Origin: JAVBNO01 sp031551485
GTDB taxonomy: Bacteria; Bacillota; Clostridia; Oscillospirales; Ruminococcaceae
NCBI GenBank assembly: GCA_031551485.1
Contig: JAVBNO010000056.1
Coordinates: forward strand, 1 to 14,244
DNA: 14,244 bases
Direction of reading: 5' to 3'
Made by a program: the position numbers and the translations under genes. Within the stretch, counting starts at the first letter, position 1. The number at the start of each line of letters is the position of its first letter. This document shows, piece by piece, positions 6,996 through 13,715 of this stretch. Under the pieces are notes generated by a model. The model did not search any database. It worked only from the letters and a program-made list of their open reading frames with translations, and was not told the origin of the DNA.

Positions 6996-7018
6996 CCCCC
7001 TCTAAATGGCGGAGAACC
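6996..7018 (-). repeat. Right terminal inverted repeat
   Basis: The 23 bp right end reads, from the outside inward on the minus strand, GGTTCTCCGCCATTTAG then AGGGGG. The 8 bp duplication ATCAGCCT follows immediately at 7019-7026, matching 6410-6417. Confidence 0.92.
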
Positions 7019-7033
7019 ATCAGCCTTTTTCTG

Positions 7034-7062
7034 TTGACTTGCCGCTTGGAATGTGTTACTAT
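7034..7062 (+). promoter_or_regulatory. Promoter of tRNA-Arg
   Basis: TTGACT (7034-7039) and TACTAT (7057-7062) are 17 bases apart, with TG one base before the -10. Transcription would start near 7069, about 37 bases before the tRNA. The mobile element's target duplication ends only eight bases upstream of the -35, so the insertion just spared this promoter. Confidence 0.7.
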
Positions 7063-7105
7063 ACTAAGGCGGGAAAACGGGACGAGATAAACCCGCTGCT
7101 TATAC

Positions 7106-7182
7106 GCGCCGTTAGCTCAGCTGGATAGAGCGTCTGGCTACGGACCAGAAGGTCAGGGATTCGAATTCTCTACGGCGCGCCA
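7106..7182 (+). tRNA. tRNA-Arg (anticodon ACG)
   Basis: This is a complete 77-base cloverleaf. The acceptor arms GCGCCGT (7106-7112) and ACGGCGC (7172-7178) pair fully, G is the discriminator base, and the CCA end is encoded (7180-7182). The D arm contains AGCTCAGCTGGATAGAGC. The anticodon stem TCTGG/CCAGA holds the loop CTACGGA with anticodon ACG at 7140-7142, normally modified to ICG to read CGU, CGC and CGA. The T arm contains GGATTCGAATTC. It is a single tRNA with its own promoter, on the opposite strand to both neighbouring operons. Confidence 0.97.
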
Positions 7183-7217
7183 ACACAATAGGACAGCTTC
7201 GGCTGTCCTATTGTGTT
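7182..7217 (+). terminator. Perfect 16 bp hairpin after tRNA-Arg
   Basis: AACACAATAGGACAGC, loop TTCG, then its exact complement, starting at the final A of the tRNA. The UUCG tetraloop and position point to a tRNA terminator or processing stem. No classical T-run follows; ATCTGTATATTTT comes next. Confidence 0.7.
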
Positions 7218-7239
7218 ATCTGTATATTTTGCCCCTATG

Positions 7240-7262
7240 AAAAACGCCGGTTTGCACCGGCG
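7240..7262 (-). terminator. Intrinsic terminator of the HtrA operon
   Basis: On the minus strand, CGCCGG-TGCAAA-CCGGCG (plus 7245-7262) is followed by five T (plus 7240-7244). It lies about 35 bases past the protease stop codon and converges on the tRNA transcript. Confidence 0.85.
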
Positions 7263-7297
7263 CTTTGATTGACATTGTACCATTTTCATTCACTGTT

Positions 7298-9112
7298 TCA
7301 ATTCACTGTATCGGCTATGACAGCCACAGCAATCTCCATTGTTTGGTGGGCGTTGGGCGTTTGGCCAGGACGGGTCACCGACAATGTGACCAAATCGCCG
7401 GGTTTTTTGCCCACCAGCGCCTCGGCCACATCGTCAAAGTTGGCGACGGGTTTGCCGTCAATTGCCGTGATGATATCGCCTTTGATAAGTCCTTTCTTGG
7501 CAATGTCGGCGTTGGGGTCGGCCTGTTCTACCTGGATGCCTGCAGGCAGCAGCCCTTCGCGGATGGCGCGAGGGTCGACAATGCGCGCCGAAATGCCCAA
7601 CCGCACCCGACCGGTCACCCGGCCGTTTTGGATTAAATCATCGACAATGGGCTTGGCGTTGTTGATGGGAATGGCAAAGGCGATGCCTTCGTACTGGGTA
7701 TCGACAATTTTGGCGGTGGTAATGGCAATGACTTGTCCATATTCGTTGACCAACGGGCCGCCGGAATTGCCGGGGCTGATGGCGGCGTCGGTTTGCAGGC
7801 AGTTCAGACTGTAGCCGTCCTGGGAAGTGTGCACCGAACGGTTCAGGGCGGAGATGATGCCCTGGGTAACAGTGCCCGCCAGCTCCACGCCGCCGGGGTT
7901 GCCGATGGCGATTACTTTGTCCCCCACCTCCACCTGGTCGGAATTGCCGAATTTGGCGTAAGGCAGGCCGGACGCGTCAATTTTGATGACAGCCAGATCG
8001 GTGCGCTTGTCGACACCCACCACGGTGGCGTCAAATGTGTCGCCGGTGGACAATACGACTTCCAGATAAGTGGCGCCTTCAATCACATGGCTGTTGGTGA
8101 CAATATACCCGTCGTCAGACAAAAGAATGCCGGAGCCCTGGCTGGAATCCATATCCCGGGTGCTGGGGCTGTCGTATTGGATAATGCCTACCACGGCAGG
8201 CTGAATTCGCCGGGCAATTTCTTTGGTGGAAAGACGGCCGTCGTTGTACTCGGCGGGGTCGTTTTCTCCCGGATGACTGTCCAGCTCCATCTGGGGGCCG
8301 CCGGCCGCACCCGAAGGGGCAGATTGGCTTTTATCAGAGGCGCTGCTCTGGGCAGGGCCGGGCATCAGCATAAAAGGGTTCCAGTGGGTGGCGACATAGT
8401 AGGCGCCCACCGCAATTCCGGCCAGCAGCAGGAGCACAACCGCCACGGCCACGACACTGCCTTTTTTGCGGCGCTTTCCGGCCGGGCCTTCAGGGAGATT
8501 GGTATAGGGGCCTGCTTGGGGGCCGTAGCCCTGATACTGCCAGCCATAGGGCTGGTGTGGGTCATACCCGCCGGGCTGGCTGGGGTTTTGCGGCCATGGG
8601 TTGGGGGTGTAGCCAGGGGGAACATAACCAGGCTGGGGCTGGGGCTGGGCCGGCTGGATCGGTTGGGGCGGGGGCCCAAAGGCCGGGGCGACATCGGCCG
8701 GCAAATCGGTAACAGGGACATCAGCAGCAACGGAGGGTGCCACTGTATCCGGGGCCGCATATGTTGCGCCTTTGTCGGCAACAGGGGCAGGCGCCTCTTG
8801 GGCGGCTATGGCTTCCGGCACTGCCGGTGGCACCGCTTCTTCAATAACCGCGGCGGCATCGACCGGCGGCAAATCGGCAACAACAGCTTCGCTTTCAGCC
8901 GCTTTTACCTCTTCTGCTCGTTTTGCTTCTTCTACTGCCCTTGCCTCTTCCTCCGCTTTTTGGCTGCTGCGAAAACCGCTTAACAGCTCTTCCAAATTGA
9001 TCTGCCCCTCCAAAGGGGGCTCCCAATCAATGGAATCGCTAAAAATGTCCTCTTCGTCTCCAAGAGAAAACATGCCAAAGCGAAACTCTTCTTTTCCATT
9101 CAAATCGCTCAT
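7298..9112 (-). CDS. HtrA/DegP-type membrane serine protease with PDZ domain
   Basis: This 604-residue protein should be a membrane-anchored quality-control protease acting outside the cytoplasm. Residues 1-216 form a long cytoplasmic region: acidic start, a charged coiled-coil-like stretch (about 49-76, KAEEEARAVEEAKRAEEVKAA), then a Pro/Gln/Gly/Tyr-rich tract (about 144-205). GKRRKKG (212-218) marks the inner face, followed by one membrane segment (about 219-241). The trypsin-like domain (about 290-490) keeps the triad H342 (TNSHVI), D372 (RTDLAVI) and S450 (GNSGGPL). One PDZ domain covers about 500-600. Firmicute HtrA proteins usually have a far shorter cytoplasmic part and total about 400-450 residues. 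The ATG has AAAAGGA about ten bases upstream. It lies 25 bases after the histidine kinase gene, so it is probably co-transcribed with the two-component pair. Confidence 0.95.
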   Translation of the reverse strand: MSDLNGKEEFRFGMFSLGDEEDIFSDSIDWEPPLEGQINLEELLSGFRSSQKAEEEARAVEEAKRAEEVKAAESEAVVADLPPVDAAAVIEEAVPPAVPEAIAAQEAPAPVADKGATYAAPDTVAPSVAADVPVTDLPADVAPAFGPPPQPIQPAQPQPQPGYVPPGYTPNPWPQNPSQPGGYDPHQPYGWQYQGYGPQAGPYTNLPEGPAGKRRKKGSVVAVAVVLLLLAGIAVGAYYVATHWNPFMLMPGPAQSSASDKSQSAPSGAAGGPQMELDSHPGENDPAEYNDGRLSTKEIARRIQPAVVGIIQYDSPSTRDMDSSQGSGILLSDDGYIVTNSHVIEGATYLEVVLSTGDTFDATVVGVDKRTDLAVIKIDASGLPYAKFGNSDQVEVGDKVIAIGNPGGVELAGTVTQGIISALNRSVHTSQDGYSLNCLQTDAAISPGNSGGPLVNEYGQVIAITTAKIVDTQYEGIAFAIPINNAKPIVDDLIQNGRVTGRVRLGISARIVDPRAIREGLLPAGIQVEQADPNADIAKKGLIKGDIITAIDGKPVANFDDVAEALVGKKPGDLVTLSVTRPGQTPNAHQTMEIAVAVIADTVN

Positions 9113-9137
9113 GTCTTTTCATCCTTTTGTGTGGGAA

Positions 9138-10670
9138 TCAGTTTTTGTCTTCGGGCTCCAGCGGTTCTTCCGGCAATTCTTCCTCGGACGCTGTGGTGAC
9201 CGCCGCCTTCGTTTTTTCTTTGCTTTTGCGGAACAGTCCGCCTTTTGCGTGATAGGTGGGTATGGAAAACACAAACTCGGAATATTCACCTTCCACAGAA
9301 TGGACAAACACTTCGCCGCCGTGAAGGTTGACGATTGTCTTTACAATGTGCAGCCCCAAGCCCACGCCATTTTTGTCAAGGCTGCGGGATTTATCGGATT
9401 TGTAGAAGCGGTCGAACAGGCGGGGCAGCTCTTCTTTGGAAATGCCGGTGCCGGAGTTGGTGATTGCCAGATAGGTTGTGGTGGGGTCGGTGGTGTAGGA
9501 AAATTCCACTGTACCGCCTTCGTTGGCAAACTTGACGGCGTTTTCCGAAAGATTGTAGATCACTTGATAAATCAGATCTTCGTCCGCTTCCACCATCACT
9601 TTGCCTGTGTCCAAGCCCTTTATTTCCAGCTTCTTTTCCTCAATCATCTGCTCGAAGGTAAATACGGTGCGGCAGACAACGTCGTTTAGGTCAAAATGAG
9701 AGGTGGTTAGGGTCATCTCCCCCGCCTCGATGCGTGCGATGTTGAGCATGGAGCGAACCAGACGGGACAACCGCTGCATTTCCACCGAGACGGTTTTCAG
9801 GTATTGGCGTTCTTTTTCGGGGGGCACCGTGCCGTCCAATATCCCGTCAATGAAGCCGCCGATGGTGGTCATGGGGGTTTTGAGCTCGTGGGAGACGTTG
9901 GCCACAAAGGAGCGGCGCATCGACTCTTGGGCTGTCAGCGAGTTGGCCATGGAGTTAAACGCCATTGCCAGCTGGCCCATTTCGTCGTAACCCTCCACCG
10001 GCACCCGGATGGTGAAGTCACCGCCGGAAAACGCTTTGGTCGCCCGGGCCATTTCCCGCAGCGGCCGGGTCAGGGAACCGGTGGCGAAATAGCAAATGAC
10101 AAAAGAAAGCACAACGGCGGCGCCGGCGGAAATGATAAACATTTTTAACAGCGCGACCATCAGGTTGTTGAGCGCGTCGGCCGAAGCGGTGGCAAATACC
10201 ACGCCCGCCACATTGCCGCTGCCGTCCTCCACCGGAAGGCCGATGATAAAATGCTGATTTTGATACAGGCCGCCCAAATGACCCATCTGCTGCATTTTGC
10301 CGGTTTCCACCGTCCGGCGGATGGCGGAGAGGGGGACGCTGACATTATAGTGGTCACAATCGCCTGTGTCGGAGCAGAGGATCGTTTTACCCTCCACGTC
10401 GGACAGGAAAATGTCGGCGTCGATGGTGGAGCCCAGAATGATATAGGCCGACTGCAAAAGGCCCACTTCCACCTTCTCAAAATTGTTGCTTTTAAGGTTG
10501 TTCACCGTCAAGGCGACCGCCTGGGTGGCATTGCGTTCCAGCAAGTGGTAACGGTCGGTGCGAAAATATTGCCCGGCAAACACCATGAGCATCACCCCGA
10601 GAAAGGTAATGCTCAGTAATACAATGGAGGAACAGATTGTAAAATATCGGGTGAACAAGCTGTTCTTCAT
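9138..10670 (-). CDS. Sensor histidine kinase
   Basis: This 510-residue membrane kinase is the likely partner of the response regulator upstream. TM1 is about 9-32 and TM2 about 173-196, enclosing an extracytoplasmic sensor domain of about 140 residues with two close cysteines (C99, C105). HAMP follows (about 197-250), then the dimerisation domain with phospho-acceptor H261 (VSHELKTPMTTI), and the ATPase domain with N box NLSENAVKF (373-381), G1 box NSGTGI (405-410) and G2 box NGVGLGL (434-440). The G1 box has Asn where Asp is most usual, a known natural variant. A charged tail (about 478-510) is rich in Lys, then Glu/Pro. The start at 10670 is supported by the membrane segment, although the upstream ribosome site is weak. 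It is followed 25 bases later by the HtrA gene. Confidence 0.95.
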   Translation of the reverse strand: MKNSLFTRYFTICSSIVLLSITFLGVMLMVFAGQYFRTDRYHLLERNATQAVALTVNNLKSNNFEKVEVGLLQSAYIILGSTIDADIFLSDVEGKTILCSDTGDCDHYNVSVPLSAIRRTVETGKMQQMGHLGGLYQNQHFIIGLPVEDGSGNVAGVVFATASADALNNLMVALLKMFIISAGAAVVLSFVICYFATGSLTRPLREMARATKAFSGGDFTIRVPVEGYDEMGQLAMAFNSMANSLTAQESMRRSFVANVSHELKTPMTTIGGFIDGILDGTVPPEKERQYLKTVSVEMQRLSRLVRSMLNIARIEAGEMTLTTSHFDLNDVVCRTVFTFEQMIEEKKLEIKGLDTGKVMVEADEDLIYQVIYNLSENAVKFANEGGTVEFSYTTDPTTTYLAITNSGTGISKEELPRLFDRFYKSDKSRSLDKNGVGLGLHIVKTIVNLHGGEVFVHSVEGEYSEFVFSIPTYHAKGGLFRKSKEKTKAAVTTASEEELPEEPLEPEDKN

Positions 10671-10765
10671 AGGCGGCCGTCCAATCGTTTTGTAAAATTA
10701 GTGCGCAACACACATTTGCACCGCTTGCCCTTGGGGTGCGGACAACGGGTGGCAAAAGCGCAATA

Positions 10766-11452
10766 TTATTCTTTCACTTCAAATTTATAACCGACGCCCC
10801 AAACCGTCTTGAGCATCCACTGGTCGGACACACCCTCCAGCTTTTCGCGCAGGCGTTTTACGTGGACATCGACCGTGCGGCTGTCGCCATAATATTCAAA
10901 GCCCCACACCTCGTCCAGCAGCTGGTCACGGGTGTAGACCCGGTTGGGATTGCTGGCCAGATGAAACAAAAGTTCCAGTTCTTTTGGGGGGGTATCCACC
11001 ACTTTGCCGTCAACCCGCAGCTCGTACTTGGTCATGTTCACCACCAGCTTGTCGAAGGATACTTCCTTGAGGTCGCTATCGGCGGCATTTTTGCCCACAC
11101 GGCGGAGCACAGCTTTAATACGGGCCACAATTTCCTTGGTGTCAAAGGGCTTGACCACATAGTCGTCCGCCCCCAGCTCCAGACCCAACACTTTGTCAAA
11201 TGTTTCGCCTTTGGCTGTGATCATAATAATCGGGCAGTTGGACTTTTTGCGGATTTCGCGGCAAACCTGCCATCCGTCCAGCTTGGGCATCATCACATCC
11301 AGCAGCACAAGGTCAGGGGGATCGATATTAAAGGCTTCCAACGCCGCTTCGCCATCGTAAGTCAGTGTGACCGTATGGCTTTCTTTTTCCAGATAAAGTC
11401 TTAGCAACTCACATATGTTCCGATCATCATCCGCAACCAGGATCTTTCCCAT
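10766..11452 (-). CDS. OmpR/PhoB-family response regulator
   Basis: This 228-residue cytoplasmic transcription factor has a receiver domain (about 3-115) with acidic residues D8-D9-D10, phospho-acceptor D52 (LLDVMMPKLDG), T79 and K101 (VVKPFD). The C-terminal winged-helix DNA-binding domain (about 128-226) includes the typical RTVDVHVKRLREKLE and VWGVGYKF segments. The ATG has GGAGGGG seven bases upstream. It is the first gene of a three-gene unit with the kinase (95 bases downstream) and HtrA. In other Firmicutes, neighbouring pairs such as CssRS and CiaRH control htrA in response to secretion or envelope stress; the same role is inferred here. An inverted repeat over its promoter (11592-11607) could be an autoregulatory site. 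Confidence 0.95.
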   Translation of the reverse strand: MGKILVADDDRNICELLRLYLEKESHTVTLTYDGEAALEAFNIDPPDLVLLDVMMPKLDGWQVCREIRKKSNCPIIMITAKGETFDKVLGLELGADDYVVKPFDTKEIVARIKAVLRRVGKNAADSDLKEVSFDKLVVNMTKYELRVDGKVVDTPPKELELLFHLASNPNRVYTRDQLLDEVWGFEYYGDSRTVDVHVKRLREKLEGVSDQWMLKTVWGVGYKFEVKE

Positions 11453-11578
11453 CTACTTCCCCTCCGTGTTCTATTTTCCGTCCCCAGATCTATGACTTGT
11501 TGTTTTAGTTGAAGTCAATCAAATCGTGCACGCCGCCTGTGGAATATGTTGCATTTGTTACCTGCCCATTTTGGATAT

Positions 11579-11607
11579 AGTATACACCTAATTGTGAACA
11601 AACACAA
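11579..11607 (-). promoter_or_regulatory. Promoter and candidate operator of the regulator-kinase-HtrA unit
   Basis: On the minus strand, TTGTGT (plus 11602-11607) and TATACT (plus 11579-11584) are 17 bases apart, with TG before the -10. Start would be near 11572, giving a leader of about 120 bases. TTGTG-N6-CACAA at 11592-11607 overlaps the -35 and could bind a regulator. Confidence 0.6.
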
Positions 11608-11658
11608 CTCACTATATTTATTTTTGCAAACCGGCCCACCTTTAATTGGTAAAAATCA

Positions 11659-11686
11659 TTGCATAATGGGCAAAAATAGGTAGAAT
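11659..11686 (+). promoter_or_regulatory. Promoter of csaA
   Basis: TTGCAT (11659-11664) and TAGAAT (11681-11686) are 16 bases apart. It is divergent from the promoter of the response-regulator operon. The 321-base intergenic stretch 11453-11773 holds these two promoters and the csaA leader; I see no gene in it. Confidence 0.55.
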
Positions 11687-11773
11687 AAAGGGAACTGAGC
11701 AGGTGCGCAGCCATGCCGTATCCGATACAATTTTAACTTATCATTATACGTGCAAAGGAGGATATTGATTTCA

Positions 11774-12109
11774 ATGACAGAAGCGACATTTGACGATTTT
11801 TTGAAGCTGGACATTCGGGTGGGAGAAATTGTGGAGGCTTTGCCTTTTCCCAAAGCGAAGAAGCCTGCCTACCAGCTGCGGGTGGACTTTGGGCCGGATG
11901 TTGGCATCAAGCGGGCCAGCGCTCAGCTGACGGCATGTTATACGCCCGAAGACCTGCCGGGGCGCCAGGTGCTTGGGGTTGTCAATTTTCCGCCCCGGCA
12001 GGTGGCCGATTTCCTTTCCGAGGTGCTGGTGCTGGGGATATACGCCCAGCAAGGCATTGTGCTGATTACACCGGCAGAAAGCGTTCAAAAGGGAGATAAA
12101 CTGGGGTAA
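11774..12109 (+). CDS. csaA: CsaA-like tRNA-binding-domain chaperone
   Basis: This 111-residue protein is one OB-fold tRNA-binding domain (like the C-terminal part of MetRS/Arc1p). Length and sequence fit Bacillus subtilis CsaA, a cytoplasmic dimer proposed to act as a chaperone in protein export. Shared features are FLKLDIRVGEIVEA near the start, GIKRASAQLT (44-53), VVNFPPRQVADFLSEVLVLG (69-88) and the end GDKLG. A longer frame begins at 11750, but the AAAGGAGG site at 11754-11761 lies inside it and the ATG at 11774 gives the usual family start; the 12-base spacing is slightly long. It is transcribed away from the HtrA operon. A link to envelope stress is only suggested by position. Confidence 0.93.
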   Translation: MTEATFDDFLKLDIRVGEIVEALPFPKAKKPAYQLRVDFGPDVGIKRASAQLTACYTPEDLPGRQVLGVVNFPPRQVADFLSEVLVLGIYAQQGIVLITPAESVQKGDKLG

Positions 12110-12125
12110 CTGTGTTCTCTGCATA

Positions 12126-12154
12126 TTGACTTTAGTACTGCAAAGCGCTATAAT
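12126..12154 (+). promoter_or_regulatory. Strong promoter of the NSS transporter
   Basis: TTGACT (12126-12131) and a perfect TATAAT (12149-12154) are 17 bases apart. Start would be near 12161. It shows that the transporter is not solely dependent on csaA read-through. Confidence 0.85.
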
Positions 12155-12160
12155 CATTGC

Positions 12161-12174
12161 AACCGTTAACAGTT
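12161..12174 (+). promoter_or_regulatory. Candidate operator at the NSS transcription start
   Basis: AACCGTTAACAGTT is a 14-base near-palindrome centred on GTTAAC (one imperfect symmetric pair), located at the predicted start of transcription. A second GTTAAC occurs about 33 bases downstream, near 12200. Binding protein unknown. Confidence 0.35.
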
Positions 12175-12228
12175 TGGACATATTTTTATGGCAAGTGGGG
12201 TTAACGAATTCTCTTTAGGAGGTACAAC

Positions 12229-13614
12229 ATGAAAGAACGCGAGACCTTTGCATCACGGCTCGGTTTTATTCTCATCTCTGCAGGCTGTGCCATTGGCCTT
12301 GGCAATGTGTGGCGCTTCCCTTATATAACCGGTCTTAACGGCGGCGCGCTTTTTGTGCTGATTTATTTATTCTTCCTTTTGTTCTTTGGCATTCCCATTA
12401 TGACAATGGAATTTGCCGTGGGCCGGGGCAGCCGGCGCAGCGTGGCACGCTCTTTTAACGAGCTGGAGCCTAAGGGCACCAAATGGCATATTTTCCGCTG
12501 GTTTGCTATGGGCGGCAACTATCTGTTGATGATGTTCTATACCACCATTTCGGGCTGGATGCTTGCTTATCTCTTCTTTATGGTGCGGGGTGACTTTGTC
12601 CACCTCAGCTCCCCCGAGGATGTAGGTGCGGTATTTGACGCCCTTACCGGCAATCCCGGCGCCTGCATCGGCTGGATGGTCACCATCAGCATCATCGGCT
12701 TTGCCATTTGTGCCATTGGTTTGCAGAAAGGCGTCGAGCGCGTCACCAAAGTTATGATGAGCGCATTGTTCGTGATTATGATCGTCCTGGTTATTCGCGC
12801 TGTGACACTGCCCAATGCGATGGAAGGTTTGAAATTCTATCTGTCGCCCAACACTGCCGCCATTCAGGAGCGGGGCTTGTGGCCGGTCATCTATGACGCC
12901 ATGGGCCAGGCCTTCTTTACGCTCAGTATCGGCATGGGCAGCATGGCGATTTTCGGCAGCTATATTAACAAAGACCGTTCGCTTTTGGGCGAAAGCATCA
13001 ATATCACTATTTTGGACACATCCGTCGCCCTGATGGCCGGCCTGATCATCTTCCCCGCATGTGCCTCCTTCGGCATTAACCCGGGCGCCGGCCCCGGCCT
13101 TGTCTTTGTCACTTTGCCCAACATTTTCCGTATGATGCCCATGGGCCAAGTGTGGGGTATTTTGTTCTTCATCTTTATGGTGTTTGCGGCGCTGTCCACT
13201 GTCATTGCGGTGTTTGAGAATATCCTTTCTTTCGCCACCGACCTGACAGGGATGAGCCGCCAGAAGGCTTGTCTGGTCAACGCGGTTGCCCTTATCATTT
13301 TGGCCATTCCCTGCGCGCTGGGCTTTAATCTGTGGAGCGGTTTCGCCCCCCTCGGCCCGGGCAGTCTCATCTTGGATTTGGAAGACTTTATCGTTTCCAA
13401 AAATATTCTGCCCATTGGTTCGGTCATTTACGTGTTGTTCTGCACCTTTAAGAACGGCTGGGGCTGGGATAAATTTATGGAAGAGGCCAATACCGGCAAG
13501 GGGCTTAAATTCCCCAAAGGGCTGCGTTTTTACACAACCTATATTTTGCCGCTGATTGTGCTGATCGTTTTTGTCTTTGGTTACCTGTATCAGTTCTTCA
13601 TTAAATCGGCTTAA
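12229..13614 (+). CDS. Sodium-dependent transporter, NSS (SLC6/LeuT) family
   Basis: This 461-residue membrane protein should import an amino acid or related amine with sodium. TM1 carries the family signature AGCAIGLGNVWRFPYITGLNGG (18-39), with the unwound GLGN segment that holds sodium and substrate; the usual NGGG is NGGA. TM2 ends in GIPIMTMEFAVGRGS. TM6 has the typical break in QAFFTLSIGMGSMAIFGSYI (227-246), and TM8 includes ALSTVIAVFENILSF (321-335). About 11 membrane segments are visible (near 10-33, 39-63, 92-118, 145-165, 173-193, 223-247, 259-281, 306-338, 346-364, 393-408, 434-456), as in bacterial Tyt1-type members. AGGAGG (12217-12222) lies six bases before the ATG. It is a monocistronic unit with its own promoter and terminator. 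The substrate cannot be read; aromatic or branched amino acids are common for this group. Confidence 0.95.
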   Translation: MKERETFASRLGFILISAGCAIGLGNVWRFPYITGLNGGALFVLIYLFFLLFFGIPIMTMEFAVGRGSRRSVARSFNELEPKGTKWHIFRWFAMGGNYLLMMFYTTISGWMLAYLFFMVRGDFVHLSSPEDVGAVFDALTGNPGACIGWMVTISIIGFAICAIGLQKGVERVTKVMMSALFVIMIVLVIRAVTLPNAMEGLKFYLSPNTAAIQERGLWPVIYDAMGQAFFTLSIGMGSMAIFGSYINKDRSLLGESINITILDTSVALMAGLIIFPACASFGINPGAGPGLVFVTLPNIFRMMPMGQVWGILFFIFMVFAALSTVIAVFENILSFATDLTGMSRQKACLVNAVALIILAIPCALGFNLWSGFAPLGPGSLILDLEDFIVSKNILPIGSVIYVLFCTFKNGWGWDKFMEEANTGKGLKFPKGLRFYTTYILPLIVLIVFVFGYLYQFFIKSA

Positions 13615-13631
13615 GGGTTTCATGTTGCAAA

Positions 13632-13666
13632 GGCCCCAAAGGCAAACGCCTTTGGGGCCTTTTTTT
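13632..13666 (+). terminator. Intrinsic terminator of the NSS transporter
   Basis: GGCCCCAAAGGC, loop AAAC, GCCTTTGGGGCC (13632-13659) is a perfect 12 bp stem followed by seven T (13660-13666). It lies 17 bases past the stop codon. Confidence 0.95.
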
Positions 13667-13677
13667 ATCTTGCGAAC

Positions 13678-13698
13678 CCCCGCGCATGAGACGCGGGG
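13678..13698. other. GC-rich hairpin before the right repeat array
   Basis: CCCCGCG and CGCGGGG pair around the 7-base loop CATGAGA. No T-run follows. It separates the transporter terminator from the repeat array; its role is unknown. Confidence 0.5.
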
Positions 13699-13715
13699 TA
13701 CAGTGGTGCTTTCGC

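Larger units (their letters stand above)
6418..7018 (+). mobile_element. Transposase-less insertion element with one passenger gene
   Basis: This 601 bp element has 23 bp terminal inverted repeats (6418-6440 and 6996-7018) with one mismatch. Both read GGTTCTCCGC from the outside inward and end in TTTAGAGGGGG. It is flanked by a perfect 8 bp direct repeat, ATCAGCCT, at 6410-6417 and 7019-7026, the expected target duplication. It holds no transposase: the only gene is the DUF2314-like frame at 6633-6926. The DNA is visibly more AT-rich than its neighbours. Termini beginning GG-TCT-C and 8 bp duplications are features of the ISL3 family, and IS1595-family elements also make 8 bp duplications; ISL3-like is my best guess. 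It is therefore a MITE-like element mobilised in trans, carrying cargo. An internal partial copy of the end sequence is at 6488-6507. Confidence 0.9.

Noticed and set aside
7106..7182. tRNA-Arg as an integration site for a prophage or genomic island
   Set aside because: No integrase is present and no duplicated tRNA 3' end was found in the window. The nearby element is bounded by its own inverted repeats and target duplication.
11505..11714. 69-residue minus-strand open frame upstream of the response regulator
   Set aside because: It covers both divergent promoters, has no good ribosome binding site and no recognisable features.
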